DNA of 64,000 nucleotides, from NCBI GenBank assembly GCA_020112395.1, contig JACCEK010000003.1:124001-188000 (forward strand), in the 5' to 3' direction. The DNA comes from Aerococcaceae bacterium DSM 111021. Its GTDB lineage: Bacteria; Bacillota; Bacilli; Lactobacillales; Aerococcaceae. The notes under the pieces are model-generated. The model was not told the DNA's origin. It was given only the letters and a program-made list of their open reading frames with translations, and did no database searches. Each line of letters starts with the position of its first letter. Position 1 is the first letter of the stretch. This document shows, in pieces, positions 1 through 9,990 of the stretch. A program made the position numbers and the translations under genes.

Positions 1-2
1 CT

Positions 3-308
3 ATAACTTTAGAAGTAGCGCAAGGATTAGGGATGAACGAGAAGCAGTTGAGAAATCGGATTGAATTTCCTTTAGCTGCCCCTTATATCTTAAACGGAAT
101 CAAATTAGCTTTAGTTGAAATTATTGCGAGTGCGACACTTGCCACTTATATTGGAGCAGGAGGTCTGGGAACGTTGATATTTACAGGACTTGGACTCTAC
201 CGCATGGATTTATTAATCATTGGTGGGGGAACCGTTGCGATATTATCATTACTGAGTATGTTTATGATGGATTTACTTATAGAAAAGGTGGCAGAGAATC
301 ATGGCTAA
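3..308 (+). CDS. ABC transporter permease, osmoprotectant/quaternary amine type (5'-partial)
   Basis: This is the C-terminal part of a membrane permease; the reading frame is open from base 3, so the start lies outside the window. The tail carries the EAA-like loop (about EVAQGLGM...FPLAAPYI) that contacts the ATPase, followed by hydrophobic segments and the GAGGLG stretch typical of OpuC/ProW permeases. Its stop overlaps the ATPase start by 8 bases, so the genes are translationally coupled. The family imports glycine betaine, carnitine or choline. The substrate-binding protein is not visible and is presumably upstream or fused to this permease. Confidence 0.85.
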   Translation: MTLEVAQGLGMNEKQLRNRIEFPLAAPYILNGIKLALVEIIASATLATYIGAGGLGTLIFTGLGLYRMDLLIIGGGTVAILSLLSMFMMDLLIEKVAENHG

Positions 309-1068
309 TACAACAATAAAGTTTAGAGATATCAATAAATCATTCGGAGAAAAACAAATCATCAACGAATTATCTTTTGATATCGAAGAAGGGCAATTTA
401 TTACAATATTAGGCTCATCAGGATCAGGAAAAACAACAACGCTTAAAATGGTCAATCGGCTTGTAGAACCAGACAGTGGAACGATTGAAATTAATAATAA
501 AGAGATTAAAGAGTATAACTTGATAGAACTACGAAGAAAAATTGGTTACGTGGTACAACAAATTGGCCTATTCCCTCACGTCACTATTGAGAAGAATATT
601 GCGACCGTACCGGAATTACTAGGATGGGACAAAGAAAAAATAAAACAACGTGTTATAGAATTAATGGATCTAATTCAGTTACCTTATTCTGAATATGCAC
701 ATCGATTTCCCAAGCAGTTATCTGGAGGACAACAACAACGAATAGGGGTTGCTAGAGCCTTAGCAGCTAATCCACAAATTATGCTTTTAGACGAGCCGTT
801 TGGGTCCGTTGATGCAATTACACGTAAAGAATTGCAAGCACAAATTAAAGCAATCCATGAAGAATTGGCAGGTAAAACATTCCTCTTCGTAACCCATGAT
901 ATTAATGAAGCCTTCTTACTTGGTGATAAAGTGATGATTATGAATGAGGGGCGAATAGAGCAATATGATACACCAAAGAATATAATCAAGAATCCTGAAG
1001 GTAGTTTCGTGAATAGTCTCTTGGATACTGTCCGTGAGGAAGAAGCATTATGGAGTGAGTTAGTATGA
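301..1068 (+). CDS. ABC transporter ATP-binding protein, OpuCA/ProV-like
   Basis: This 255-aa ATPase powers the osmoprotectant uptake system encoded on both sides. Visible motifs are Walker A GSSGSGKT (about residues 38-45), signature LSGGQQQR (about 141-148), Walker B IMLLDEP and the switch histidine in FVTHD. It lacks the C-terminal CBS pair found in long OpuCA proteins, so ionic-strength sensing through CBS domains is absent. It overlaps the permease genes at both ends (8 and 4 bases). The exact substrate cannot be read from the sequence. Confidence 0.9.
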   Translation: MANTTIKFRDINKSFGEKQIINELSFDIEEGQFITILGSSGSGKTTTLKMVNRLVEPDSGTIEINNKEIKEYNLIELRRKIGYVVQQIGLFPHVTIEKNIATVPELLGWDKEKIKQRVIELMDLIQLPYSEYAHRFPKQLSGGQQQRIGVARALAANPQIMLLDEPFGSVDAITRKELQAQIKAIHEELAGKTFLFVTHDINEAFLLGDKVMIMNEGRIEQYDTPKNIIKNPEGSFVNSLLDTVREEEALWSELV

Positions 1069-1697
1069 TTGATTATTTAGTACGATATAGTGACCGACTC
1101 ATCGATGCAACACTGACACATCTACAACTCGTTACTGTCTCTTTACTTATTGCTATTGTCATTGCTGGGTTGATCATCTATACCTTAATCAACAATCAAG
1201 TATGGCTTAAGCGAGTAACTTATTTTTTCTCCGCTTTATATTCCGTACCTAGTTACGCATTGTTTGCTTTGTTAATTCCTTTAACGGGGTTAGGTGCAGA
1301 CACTGCAATGATTGTTTTAACACTTTACTGCGAGTATATTCTACTTCGAACGTTTAGCACGGGAATCAATGAAATTAATCCAATGATTATTGAATCAGCC
1401 ATCGGTATGGGTATGACTGATAAAGAATTGTTTTTTAGAATTCAATTACCACTAGCATCTAAAGCGATCTTTAGCGGGATTAGACTTGCAATGACATCTA
1501 GTATCGGTATTGCCACAATTGGGGCGACGATTAATGCTGGAGGATTAGGGACAATCTTATTTTCTGGGTTAAGAACCCAAGATATGGTTCAAATTCTTTG
1601 GGGGATGATTTTAACCGTTTTTCTCTGTATTGCGTGTAACTTTATTTTGAAACAAATCGAGAAACTAGCTTTAAGAAACTTCGAATTGGAAGGCTAA
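1065..1697 (+). CDS. ABC transporter permease, osmoprotectant/quaternary amine type
   Basis: A 210-aa multi-spanning permease of the OpuCB/OpuCD/ProW group, last gene of the transporter operon, starting inside the ATPase gene (ATGA overlap). The EAA loop region (ESAIGMGMTDKEL...QLPLA) and the NAGGLGTI segment match the family. With the partial permease upstream it would form the two-permease channel. A rho-independent terminator lies shortly after the stop. Confidence 0.88.
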   Translation: MIDYLVRYSDRLIDATLTHLQLVTVSLLIAIVIAGLIIYTLINNQVWLKRVTYFFSALYSVPSYALFALLIPLTGLGADTAMIVLTLYCEYILLRTFSTGINEINPMIIESAIGMGMTDKELFFRIQLPLASKAIFSGIRLAMTSSIGIATIGATINAGGLGTILFSGLRTQDMVQILWGMILTVFLCIACNFILKQIEKLALRNFELEG

Positions 1698-1733
1698 TCT
1701 CGGTAATAAATGATGTAAATATTCTATAACCAG

Positions 1734-1764
1734 CCTGAATGCAAAAGCATTTGGGTTTTTTGTT
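1734..1764 (+). terminator. Rho-independent terminator of the ABC transporter operon
   Basis: A 9-bp stem (two wobble pairs) with an AAAA loop is followed by a T-rich run. It lies 36 bases after the permease stop and before mutM. Confidence 0.75.
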
Positions 1765-1837
1765 ATATTTAAGGTTTTAACTCACAAAGTATATAGGAAT
1801 TTTGTTATAATTATCATATATAGAAAGAGGTGTGTTC

Positions 1838-2674
1838 ATGCCTGAGTTACCAGAAGTAGAAGTCAATCGGAAAGGATTAGACCGATTAGTTAAAGGTAAG
1901 AAAATAAAAAATATCCAAGTAGATTGGGCAAGGATCGTCGTTGAATATGAAGAAAATCCAACAGTGCTTGAACCATTAATTAATGAGACTATTTTAGCAG
2001 TTGAACGAAGAGGCAAATACTTATTATTTAGTTTTACAGATAGTTATTTAGTCTCTCACTTAAGAATGGAAGGCAAATACTTTTACTACCCTGAAGAGGA
2101 AGTTCCAGAAGTTAAAGATAAGCATACTCATGTTAGGATTGAATTTTACGATAACAGCCAATTACATTATAATGATGTAAGAAAATTTGGTAGAATGGAG
2201 TACGTTCCTAAAAATCTCATCAAGCAATTCTTTGATGAGCGTAAGATTGGTCCAGAACCAACAAAAAAGGACTTTCATTTGAATGAATTCAAAGAAAAAC
2301 TGGCAGCATCAAACCAACCTATCAAAACAGCATTACTATCTCAAAAGATAGTAACGGGTTTAGGTAACATCTATGTTGATGAAGTATTATTCGAATCACA
2401 TATTCATCCGCTTACGACAGGGAATAAACTGTCTGATAGCCAGATAAACACCCTGTATCATGGTATAATTAATATTATGGCAAAAGCGATTGAACTAGGT
2501 GGATCTACAATTCGTAGTTACCGGAATACAGTTGGAGAAGTAGGGCGATATCAGAACGAATTGAAAGTTTACGGCAAAAAAGGGGAACCATGTACTCGGT
2601 GTCAAACACCGATCGAAAAAATACGTGTTGCTCAAAGAGGGACTCATTATTGTCCAATTTGCCAAGAATTATAA
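1838..2674 (+). CDS. mutM: Formamidopyrimidine-DNA glycosylase
   Basis: Base-excision repair enzyme that removes oxidised purines (8-oxoG, FapyG) and nicks the abasic site. The start is placed at the ATG giving MPELPEVE, because the proline after the removed Met is the catalytic nucleophile; a GTG two codons upstream would spoil this. PELPEVEV is at the N-terminus, the H2TH region (TGLGNIYVDEVLF) is central, and a C-terminal zinc finger with four cysteines (CTRC...CPIC) is intact. Length 278 aa is normal. It precedes coaE by 13 bases, the usual mutM-coaE pair of lactobacilli. Confidence 0.95.
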   Translation: MPELPEVEVNRKGLDRLVKGKKIKNIQVDWARIVVEYEENPTVLEPLINETILAVERRGKYLLFSFTDSYLVSHLRMEGKYFYYPEEEVPEVKDKHTHVRIEFYDNSQLHYNDVRKFGRMEYVPKNLIKQFFDERKIGPEPTKKDFHLNEFKEKLAASNQPIKTALLSQKIVTGLGNIYVDEVLFESHIHPLTTGNKLSDSQINTLYHGIINIMAKAIELGGSTIRSYRNTVGEVGRYQNELKVYGKKGEPCTRCQTPIEKIRVAQRGTHYCPICQEL

Positions 2675-2687
2675 TGGGAGATAAATG

Positions 2688-3284
2688 ATGAAAGTAATCG
2701 CTATAACAGGAAGTATTGCCACAGGGAAATCCACTGTATCAAATCACATAATCAAGCAAGGTTTTCCAGTGATAGATACGGATATTCTCAGTCGTGTTGT
2801 TGTCGAAAAAGGGACAGAGGGCTTAGACGGTTTAAGTGAGCTTTTTGGTGAAAGTATCTTGAATACTGACGGGACACTCAATCGAAAAGCTCTGGGCGAT
2901 ATTATCTTTAACGATGAAGCGAGCAAGAAAAAAGTCAATCAACTATTGCATCCATTAATTGCTAAAGAAGCCCATGACCGCATAGATAAATACAAAGATG
3001 AAGGGCAAAAACTGGTCTTTGTTGATATCCCACTTTATTATGAAGTAGATATAGATATTCCAACAGATGCCGTATGGCTTGTTTATACAAAGCCAGAAAT
3101 ACAGTTGGACCGTTTAATGAAACGTAATAATATAAATGAAAAAGAAGCCCGTCAGCTTATCAGCAATCAAATATCGATCGAGGATAAAGCTAAATGGAGC
3201 GATATCATTATAGATAATTCAGACACAACTGAAATAACAAACCGACAAGTTGAAAAACGATTAAAGTTAGAACAAATTAGTTAA
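2688..3284 (+). CDS. coaE: Dephospho-CoA kinase
   Basis: Catalyses the last step of coenzyme A synthesis, ATP-dependent phosphorylation of dephospho-CoA. The P-loop GSIATGKST is at residues about 8-16, and the central DIPLYYE matches the family's DIPLLFE motif. Length is 198 aa. ATG codons at 2685 and 2688 are both possible; the second sits 7 bases after GGGAG and is preferred. It is followed 17 bases later by nrdR. Confidence 0.93.
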   Translation: MKVIAITGSIATGKSTVSNHIIKQGFPVIDTDILSRVVVEKGTEGLDGLSELFGESILNTDGTLNRKALGDIIFNDEASKKKVNQLLHPLIAKEAHDRIDKYKDEGQKLVFVDIPLYYEVDIDIPTDAVWLVYTKPEIQLDRLMKRNNINEKEARQLISNQISIEDKAKWSDIIIDNSDTTEITNRQVEKRLKLEQIS

Positions 3285-3301
3285 AGAAGGAGGTATGTGC
3301 T

Positions 3302-3802
3302 ATGCAATGCCCTAAATGTCAAAGTCAGTCATCGAAAGTTATCGATTCACGACCAGCAGAAGAGGGACAATCTATCCGACGCAGAAGAGAATGCTTGGAA
3401 TGTGCTTTTCGCTTCAATACACATGAGCGAATTGAACAAGCACCATTACTTGTAGTTAAACGTGATGGAACCCGAGAAGAGTTTAATCGAGACAAATTAT
3501 TACGCGGAATTGTTCGAAGTGCAGAGAAACGTCCGATCGCAGTGGAGCAAATGAATGAACTTGTGAATCAAGTAGAAGAGTCTATTCGTAATGCAGCAGA
3601 TCAAGAAATCGAAACCAGCCGTATTGGAGAATACGTTATGCCTCTTTTAATGGAATTGGATGAGGTTGCTTATATCCGCTTCGCCAGCGTCTACCGTGAG
3701 TTTCAATCACGTGAGATGTTCATGAAAGAGTTAGAGTCAATGGCTGGAAAACATGATACACATATTGAGGAAGGTCAAGATCAAGATGAGCTTATCAATT
3801 AA
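3302..3802 (+). CDS. nrdR: Transcriptional repressor NrdR
   Basis: A 166-aa repressor of ribonucleotide reductase genes that senses ATP/dATP. The N-terminal zinc ribbon (CPKC...CLEC, residues 3-34) binds NrdR boxes; the ATP-cone follows (VVKRDGTREEFNRDKL...). A strong SD (AAGGAGG) precedes the ATG. Its 3' end overlaps the start of dnaB. The acidic last 15 residues are longer than the core family. Confidence 0.95.
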   Translation: MQCPKCQSQSSKVIDSRPAEEGQSIRRRRECLECAFRFNTHERIEQAPLLVVKRDGTREEFNRDKLLRGIVRSAEKRPIAVEQMNELVNQVEESIRNAADQEIETSRIGEYVMPLLMELDEVAYIRFASVYREFQSREMFMKELESMAGKHDTHIEEGQDQDELIN

Positions 3803-5237
3803 CCCACTTCAACCTTTCGTGCTGAGAGGGCAAGAAGATATTTCAGCTATATGTTTAAAAAGTCTAACCCAGTTATATCAACCGATTGTAGGGCCAGCAA
3901 GTATTAGCTTATATCTGACCTTAATGTCACAGCCTAATGTGGTCAATGATGATAGTAGACGATCACTACGTCATCAGATTCTACTTCTACAGTTGAATAT
4001 TGGAATCAACGAACTTAATGAAGCGCGGACAAAACTCGAAGCTGTAGGGCTAGTGCGAACGTATCGCGATATGGAATCAAATCCAAATCCGCAACATCAA
4101 ACAATTCTTTATGACTTAAAATTACCATTACTGAATCGAGCGTTCTTCCAAGATGCCTTATTAAGCACTGCTTTATTAAACCAACTTGGCGAAAAAGATT
4201 ATGAAGATCTGGCCACGAAGCTTACAGTGGCACCGATTGATGATAATCGCTATGCAGAGGAGACGGTAACGTTTCAAAAAGCTCTTTACCCAATTCGGGT
4301 TGAGGAGACAGCTAAGAAAGTATTGGACGAGGAACAAGAAAAGGCAAATAACTATTCGCCTGGCTTAGACTATAGCCGCTTTATCTCGTATGTGATATCA
4401 GAAGGGATCAATCACTCAGAAATTACTGAGCAGTTAAAAGATCAGATTTATGCTATTCATGATATTTATGGCAATTCCGAGAGTGAATTAGCCAATCTTG
4501 TCTTTTTAGCTATGGACAAAGCCAATGGTAATGTAAATTTAACTGACCTTCAAAAAATAGCTCAAAGACAAAACGCCAAAGCCAATTCAACGTGGCAGAC
4601 AGAGGCGCAACAAGATGACATTTATGAGATTAGAAGCGAAGCAAACCGCACTTCACAGATGTATACTAAAGAAGATATCGAGATGCGAAAAAAACAATTA
4701 AAAGACCAGTATCCTGAATTGATTCCAGGGGATATGCAGCTGATTATATCTTGTGAACAAATGCCAAGCAATGCTTTCTTAAATAAGATGAAGCAAGCAA
4801 AAAAATCATTTGCAACGGATTCAGAGCACTTCTATATTAAAGAATTAGCACAAAAAACGCGTCTTAATGAACATGTCGTGAACTTTTTAATATATTATTT
4901 ATTGGTTATTTTGGATAGGCCGAATATTTATAAGGGTCAATTAGAGCGAACGGCTAGTGAATGGCAACAAGAGGAATTAACTAATATTCCTAAAGCGATG
5001 CAGTATGTTAAAGCGCAGCGTAAGAAGAAAGAAATAGAACAGAAACAACAAGAAAATCGAGCAAATTACAGAAAACGTGGGCAATCTCAACATCAAGAAA
5101 TTATTCCATCATGGATGAAAGAGAAAGAGCAGCCTACACAGCAACAACAAGCAACTCCACAGCCAACATCTCAATATAGTGAAGATGAGATGCGTAAACG
5201 ACTGAATGAGTTGATAGGGGAAGAAGGTGAGTCATAG
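3786..5237 (+). CDS. dnaB: Replication initiation and membrane attachment protein DnaB
   Basis: Gram-positive DnaB (not the helicase) works with DnaD and DnaI to load the replicative helicase at oriC and stalled forks. The start is ATG 3786 (MSLSINPLQP), 11 codons into the longest open frame, with AGGAAGG upstream and a 17-base overlap with nrdR. The 483-aa protein has DnaB/DnaD-type helical domains and a Gln-rich, basic C-terminal tail (about residues 405-465). Its stop overlaps the GTG of dnaI by one base. Confidence 0.92.
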   Translation: MSLSINPLQPFVLRGQEDISAICLKSLTQLYQPIVGPASISLYLTLMSQPNVVNDDSRRSLRHQILLLQLNIGINELNEARTKLEAVGLVRTYRDMESNPNPQHQTILYDLKLPLLNRAFFQDALLSTALLNQLGEKDYEDLATKLTVAPIDDNRYAEETVTFQKALYPIRVEETAKKVLDEEQEKANNYSPGLDYSRFISYVISEGINHSEITEQLKDQIYAIHDIYGNSESELANLVFLAMDKANGNVNLTDLQKIAQRQNAKANSTWQTEAQQDDIYEIRSEANRTSQMYTKEDIEMRKKQLKDQYPELIPGDMQLIISCEQMPSNAFLNKMKQAKKSFATDSEHFYIKELAQKTRLNEHVVNFLIYYLLVILDRPNIYKGQLERTASEWQQEELTNIPKAMQYVKAQRKKKEIEQKQQENRANYRKRGQSQHQEIIPSWMKEKEQPTQQQQATPQPTSQYSEDEMRKRLNELIGEEGES

Positions 5238-6172
5238 TGCAAAAAATTAATCAATTATTAAACAAATTTACTAGAGATCCAAAGTTTCAAGCAGACTATA
5301 AGACAACGGTAGATTACGTATTAAATCATGCTGATGTGAAGGCCTTTATTAACCAGCACGAGAAAGCAATCTCTCAAGAGATGATTGAAAATTCAATTTC
5401 GAAATTGAATGAATTCGCTCGTGAAATGGACCTATTGAAAAAAGGTGAACAAGGGCAAAACCCAGGATTTAAACCTGTATTATTTTTAAATATTAATTAC
5501 ATTGATGTATCATATGTTCCGACTAAAGCTTACTATGACAATAAAGAAAAGCAACAACAGCGGAATTTATTAGATAACCGTATGATGGCTGCTGATGTTC
5601 GAGAAGCAACATTGAATGATTACTATGCCAATACGGAATCACGCAAACAATTATTAGGTGAAGTCCTAAGCTTTTTAGAAGAGTATAAGAAACATCCACT
5701 CCGTGCTCAAGGGTTGTATATATCAGGTGAATTTGGTGTAGGAAAGACATTCTTACTAGGGGCATTAGCGAATGCTCTTGTTAAGTTAAATAAGAGTGTG
5801 ACAATGATTCATTATCCAACCTTTACTACAGAGATAAAGTCGACCTTTGCAGATAATTCGACACAACAAGTGTTAACTGACGTTAAATCAGTTGATATCT
5901 TAATCATCGATGATATTGGGGCAGAGGCGAATACCGTTTGGGTGCGTGATGAGGTATTAACAACGATTCTTGAATACCGAATGAAAGAGTCATTAGCAAC
6001 ATTCTTCTCGTCTAACTTTAATTTAAATGAGATAGAGAGTCACTTAGCTCATTCAAGAGATGGTGGGAATGAAACAATAAAAGCCAAACGAATTATGGAA
6101 AGAATTCGATTCTTGGCTAAAGAAGTATCTCTATCTGGAGAGAACTTAAGACATCGAGATCGAATAAGATAA
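5237..6172 (+). CDS. dnaI: Primosomal protein DnaI, helicase loader
   Basis: An AAA+ ATPase that opens and loads the replicative helicase ring. The start is GTG at 5237, overlapping the dnaB stop. The N-terminal helicase-binding domain is followed by Walker A GEFGVGKT (about residues 167-174) and Walker B ILIIDDIG (about 229-236). Length 311 aa is normal. It belongs to the nrdR-dnaB-dnaI operon. Confidence 0.94.
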   Translation: MQKINQLLNKFTRDPKFQADYKTTVDYVLNHADVKAFINQHEKAISQEMIENSISKLNEFAREMDLLKKGEQGQNPGFKPVLFLNINYIDVSYVPTKAYYDNKEKQQQRNLLDNRMMAADVREATLNDYYANTESRKQLLGEVLSFLEEYKKHPLRAQGLYISGEFGVGKTFLLGALANALVKLNKSVTMIHYPTFTTEIKSTFADNSTQQVLTDVKSVDILIIDDIGAEANTVWVRDEVLTTILEYRMKESLATFFSSNFNLNEIESHLAHSRDGGNETIKAKRIMERIRFLAKEVSLSGENLRHRDRIR

Positions 6173-6183
6173 GGAGTGATGAT

Positions 6184-6387
6184 TTGAACCATAATCCTGA
6201 AGAAGATTTAAAACAAAAGCGATTATTGATGATTTACTTTGGTATAGCATTGGCTATTCAAATAATTGTCTTAGTTATTTATTACTTTAGAGAAGGTCAG
6301 ACACAATTGGCATTTCCGATGCTTTTAGGAATTTTTATTACTGGAGCAGGCTTGGTGACGCTTTCGCAATTTGGTAAAAGACATTAG
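6184..6387 (+). CDS. Small two-helix membrane protein, unknown function
   Basis: A 67-aa protein read from TTG at 6184, 5 bases after an almost perfect SD (AAGGAGTGAT). A polar N-terminus rich in Glu and Lys is followed by two predicted membrane helices (about residues 17-36 and 44-62) and a basic tail. It sits 11 bases after dnaI and is probably co-transcribed. I do not recognise a family. Confidence 0.65.
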   Translation: MNHNPEEDLKQKRLLMIYFGIALAIQIIVLVIYYFREGQTQLAFPMLLGIFITGAGLVTLSQFGKRH

Positions 6388-6390
6388 GAC

Positions 6391-6419
6391 TTGTAATCCA
6401 ATAAAAGTCATGATATAAA
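6391..6419 (+). promoter_or_regulatory. Promoter of the thrS T-box transcript
   Basis: TTGTAA (6391-6396), 17-base spacer, TATAAA (6414-6419) with a TG one base upstream (extended -10). It would start transcription near 6426, just before the T-box leader. Confidence 0.7.
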
Positions 6420-6425
6420 TATGAT

Positions 6426-6725
6426 AGAGCTTTTGAAAAGCCAAAAAATGAATACTTAAATTTACATGAAGACAACTTTGTAAGCTCGATGCTTTTAGAG
6501 AGGGATGACTTGGTGAAACATCCTACATTGATTTATATAAGACCCCTTCATATTTATTTACTCAGAACCCTTTAGAGGCATTAAGAGTAAACGCAGACGC
6601 CCGTTAAGCTTTAATGAAGTTCATAGGACAAGATTGTATCTGTTGCTATGAAAGATTTGGGTGGAACCACGTAATAAATTAACGTCCCATTGGTTGAGTA
6701 TCAACTCAATCGATGGGACTTTTTT
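6426..6725 (+). promoter_or_regulatory. T-box riboswitch upstream of thrS
   Basis: The conserved T-box sequence TGGGTGGAACCACG is at 6658-6671, in front of a terminator hairpin (6684-6719, GTCCCAT paired with ATGGGAC) and six T residues. Uncharged tRNA-Thr pairing would open the antiterminator and allow thrS expression. I could not assign the specifier codon by eye. Confidence 0.9.
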
Positions 6726-6754
6726 GTATAGTTTAAACGTAGAGGAGAATTATA

Positions 6755-8701
6755 ATGGATAAAATTAAATTAACGTTTCCGGATGGAAATGTAAAAGAAT
6801 TTGATGCAGGCATTACAATTGCTGATGTTGCAGATTCAATTAGTAAATCACTTAAAAAAGCGTCATTAGCAGGGAAATTAAATGGTGAGATTATTGATTA
6901 TCATACACCAATCAATGAAGATGGTTCGATTGAAATTATCACAAATAAAAGCCCAGAAGCATTAGAATTAATGCGTCATTCATCAGCGCATCTATTAGCT
7001 CACGCATTGACACGCTTATACCCAGGCATTCAATTCGGAGTAGGACCAGCGATAGAATCAGGCTTCTATTATGATACATTCAAAGAAGAGCCTATTACAG
7101 AAGAAGACTTACCAAAAATTGAAAAAGAAATGAAGAAAATTATTTCTGAAAACCATGATATTATTGGTCGTATTGTGACTAGGGAAGAAGCACTAGAAAT
7201 CTTTAAAAACGATACATTCAAGCAAGAATTAATTAATGAATTACCAGAAGATGAAGACATTTCAGTATATCAACAAGGTGAATTCGTTGATTTATGTCGT
7301 GGTGGACATATGCCTTCAACAGGTAAGATTAAGATTACTAAACTATTATCACTTGCTGGAGCTTATTGGCGAGGTAATTCAGATAACACTATGATGCAAC
7401 GTGTTTACGGTACTGCATTCTTCAAACAAGATGAATTAGATGAATTCTTACGTTTACGTGAAGAAGCAAGAGAACGTGACCACCGTAAGTTAGGTAAAGA
7501 ACTCGGTATCTTCATGATTAATCAAGAAGCAGGGCAAGGTCTCCCATTCTGGTTACCGAACGGGGCAACAATCCGTCGTACCATTGAACGTTACATTATG
7601 GATAAAGAAATTAACTTAGGTTATGAACATGTGTATACACCGATTATGGCTAAATCTGATCTGTATAAAACATCAGGACACTGGGATCATTATAAAGATG
7701 ACATGTTCCCACTAATGGATATGGGAGACGGCGAGATGTTAGCACTTCGTCCAATGAACTGTCCACACCACATGTTAATCTATAAGAATGATATCCATTC
7801 ATACCGTGAGTTACCTATTCGTATTGCTGAATTAGGTATGATGCACCGTTATGAAAAGTCAGGTGCATTATCTGGTTTACAACGTGTACGTGAGATGACA
7901 TTGAACGACGCGCATATCTTTGTACGTCCTGACCAAATTAAAGAAGAATTCAAACGCGTACTGAAATTAATTGAAGATGTATACAACGACTTTAATATTA
8001 CAGATTATCGCTTCCGCTTAAGCTACCGCGATCCAGAAGATAAAGAGAAATACTTTGATGACGATCAAATGTGGGAAAAAGCAGAAGCAATGTTAAAAGA
8101 AGCGATGGACGAATTAGGTCTAGAATACTTTGAAGCGATTGGTGAAGCAGCCTTCTACGGACCTAAATTAGACGTACAATTCAAGACAGCTATTGGTCTT
8201 GAAGAAACAATGTCTACGGTTCAATTAGACTTCTTATTACCAGAACGCTTTGAATTAACTTATGTCGGTGAAGATGGACAAAATACGCATCGTCCAGTAG
8301 TTATTCACCGTGGGGTTGTATCAACAATGGAACGTTTCGTTGCTTACTTAATCGAAGAGTATAAAGGGGCATTCCCAACGTGGTTGGCACCTGTTCAAGC
8401 GATATTATTACCAGTAAGTAATGAAGCACATGGAGACCGTATTGAAGAGCTTTACCACGATTTAAGAGCGAAGGGCTACCGTGTTGAGATGGATCTACGT
8501 AATGAAAAGTTAGGTTATAAGATTCGTGAAGCACAAACGTCTAAAGTTCCTTATCAAATTGTCATTGGAGACCAAGAAGTAGAAGACGGTACAGTGAATA
8601 TTCGTTCATATGGTTCTAAGGACTCTAAGACAATGTCTTACGACGAGTTTGTTGAATACCTTGAGAAAGATATCGCATCAAAAAGTCGTGACTCTGAATA
8701 A
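6755..8701 (+). CDS. thrS: Threonyl-tRNA synthetase
   Basis: Class II synthetase that charges tRNA-Thr. The 648-aa protein has an N-terminal TGS domain (1-62), the editing domain with [11 protein letters not shown] (about 75-85), the catalytic core (LRPMNCPHH with zinc-binding Cys/His; motif 3 around VVIHRGVV) and a C-terminal anticodon-binding domain (from about 545). The SD is GAGGAG and the ATG is unambiguous. Expression is governed by the T-box leader. Confidence 0.97.
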   Translation: MDKIKLTFPDGNVKEFDAGITIADVADSISKSLKKASLAGKLNGEIIDYHTPINEDGSIEIITNKSPEALELMRHSSAHLLAHALTRLYPGIQFGVGPAIESGFYYDTFKEEPITEEDLPKIEKEMKKIISENHDIIGRIVTREEALEIFKNDTFKQELINELPEDEDISVYQQGEFVDLCRGGHMPSTGKIKITKLLSLAGAYWRGNSDNTMMQRVYGTAFFKQDELDEFLRLREEARERDHRKLGKELGIFMINQEAGQGLPFWLPNGATIRRTIERYIMDKEINLGYEHVYTPIMAKSDLYKTSGHWDHYKDDMFPLMDMGDGEMLALRPMNCPHHMLIYKNDIHSYRELPIRIAELGMMHRYEKSGALSGLQRVREMTLNDAHIFVRPDQIKEEFKRVLKLIEDVYNDFNITDYRFRLSYRDPEDKEKYFDDDQMWEKAEAMLKEAMDELGLEYFEAIGEAAFYGPKLDVQFKTAIGLEETMSTVQLDFLLPERFELTYVGEDGQNTHRPVVIHRGVVSTMERFVAYLIEEYKGAFPTWLAPVQAILLPVSNEAHGDRIEELYHDLRAKGYRVEMDLRNEKLGYKIREAQTSKVPYQIVIGDQEVEDGTVNIRSYGSKDSKTMSYDEFVEYLEKDIASKSRDSE

Positions 8702-8723
8702 TTTAAATAGTTAATAGCAGAAC

Positions 8724-8767
8724 AGCTCAACCGTTGTGGTTTATGACCATGATTGTTGAGCTTTTTT
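8724..8767 (+). terminator. Terminator of thrS
   Basis: AGCTCAAC...GTTGAGCT stem followed by a T run, 22 bases after the thrS stop. Confidence 0.85.
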
Positions 8768-8882
8768 GCATGGAAGTGAGGGACTAAAGTGCCGACCACA
8801 ATTTGTGTATCTCGTGACTTTACTTTAAGTTAGCGCTAAGCTAATTATATACAGCTTTAAACAACTTAAGGAGGATTATATT

Positions 8883-9245
8883 ATGGCGAAAATACATATT
8901 AAAAGAGCTTATGATGATGCTAAAGACCAAGATGGTTACCGCGTACTAGTGGACCGTCTATGGCCAAGAGGCATTAAGAAAGAAGACTTACATCATGATG
9001 AGTGGTTTAAAGACTTGGCCCCTTCATCAGACTTACGTAAAGACTTTGATCATGAAGAGGATATATTCTCATGGTTCAAAGAAAAATATGAAGAAGAGTT
9101 GAACAATCATGATGAGAAAAATTCTTGGCTAGCTTTGGTCAAAGAAAAATTAGATGATGGTCCTGTAACTTTGTTATATGCAGCTAAGGATAAGGACAAT
9201 AATAATGCTGTTGTATTAAAAGAATGGACAGAGGATCATCTATAA
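8883..9245 (+). CDS. DUF488 family protein
   Basis: A 120-aa cytosolic protein with the DUF488 hallmark DRLWPRGIKKEDL near residues 24-36 and a C-terminal TLLYAAKD-like segment. The SD AAGGAGG is well placed. It appears to be a single-gene unit. The biochemical role of the family is not established; a distant relation to methyltransferase-like folds has been proposed, which I cannot judge here. Confidence 0.8.
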   Translation: MAKIHIKRAYDDAKDQDGYRVLVDRLWPRGIKKEDLHHDEWFKDLAPSSDLRKDFDHEEDIFSWFKEKYEEELNNHDEKNSWLALVKEKLDDGPVTLLYAAKDKDNNNAVVLKEWTEDHL

Positions 9246-9337
9246 AAATACTCGATACAATCAATTTCATTTTACTTTTAACTAATAACATCGCTATAAT
9301 GGAACGAAAGAGATTAAAAAATTGAGGAGGAAAATAA

Positions 9338-9946
9338 ATGGTCTTTGAAATTGTAGTGATAGTAATATTAGTTATCTTACTCATCAACCAATTTAACTTA
9401 TGGAATCGCTTTACAGTTTGGTTTAATCAACAATCTGGTAGCGAAGTGGGAGAAAATGGACGCAATTATAAGGGGTATATCTTTATCGTACTCATTGGAG
9501 CAATCTTCGCTTTCATCACAGCTTACTTTCAAACAGCTAGAGAGATTAACTTTGCAGCGACATCCTTAGCGCTTGAGAAATTAGCAATGAATAACGAAGT
9601 GATTGCGGAATCAGCAATGAATGCCCAAACTGCTGCGTTTCAGAATGCCTTTGATTTCACATCATTGTACTGGCAAAAATTCTTTGAAAATGCGACACTG
9701 TTTATCTTATTACCAGTCTTAATTAGTTTAGGAACAGTATTCATGCAAGATGAAATGAAGAAAACAAAAGAAGAGTTAGCGCAAGTTACGATTGGTGATT
9801 CGAAAAAAATTGAACCAGAACCTGAAATAGAAGTCACAGAAACAACTGAACCCACAGAAGAACCTATAGTCAATGAAGACATCGCTGTATTAGCTGAAGA
9901 AGAAAGCAAGGAAGAAACACAAGACGATACAACGGAATTCTTATAA
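9338..9946 (+). CDS. Membrane protein with acidic C-terminal tail, unknown
   Basis: A 202-aa protein with three hydrophobic segments (about 2-20, 46-64 and 120-136) and a Glu/Thr/Pro-rich acidic tail from about residue 150. SD GAGGAGG precedes the ATG. The region between helices 2 and 3 is Ala- and Asn-rich and may form a long helix. I do not recognise a family. It is followed by a bidirectional terminator shared with fetB on the other strand. Confidence 0.7.
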   Translation: MVFEIVVIVILVILLINQFNLWNRFTVWFNQQSGSEVGENGRNYKGYIFIVLIGAIFAFITAYFQTAREINFAATSLALEKLAMNNEVIAESAMNAQTAAFQNAFDFTSLYWQKFFENATLFILLPVLISLGTVFMQDEMKKTKEELAQVTIGDSKKIEPEPEIEVTETTEPTEEPIVNEDIAVLAEEESKEETQDDTTEFL

Positions 9947-9947
9947 C

Positions 9948-9990
9948 AAAAAATGAGTTAGAGAGAAATATCTCTCTAACTCATTTTTTT
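9948..9990. terminator. Bidirectional terminator
   Basis: A perfect 13-bp GC-containing stem (ATGAGTTAGAGAG with its complement) is flanked by A and T runs on both sides, serving the membrane-protein gene on + and fetB on -. Confidence 0.9.

Noticed and set aside
6184-6387. Small membrane gene as a toxin or holin
   Set aside because: Two helices and size alone do not support this; it follows dnaI with no lysis or antitoxin context.
9640-9909. Minus-strand Ser/Thr-rich 89-aa frame
   Set aside because: Shadow of the acidic tail of the membrane-protein gene on the plus strand.
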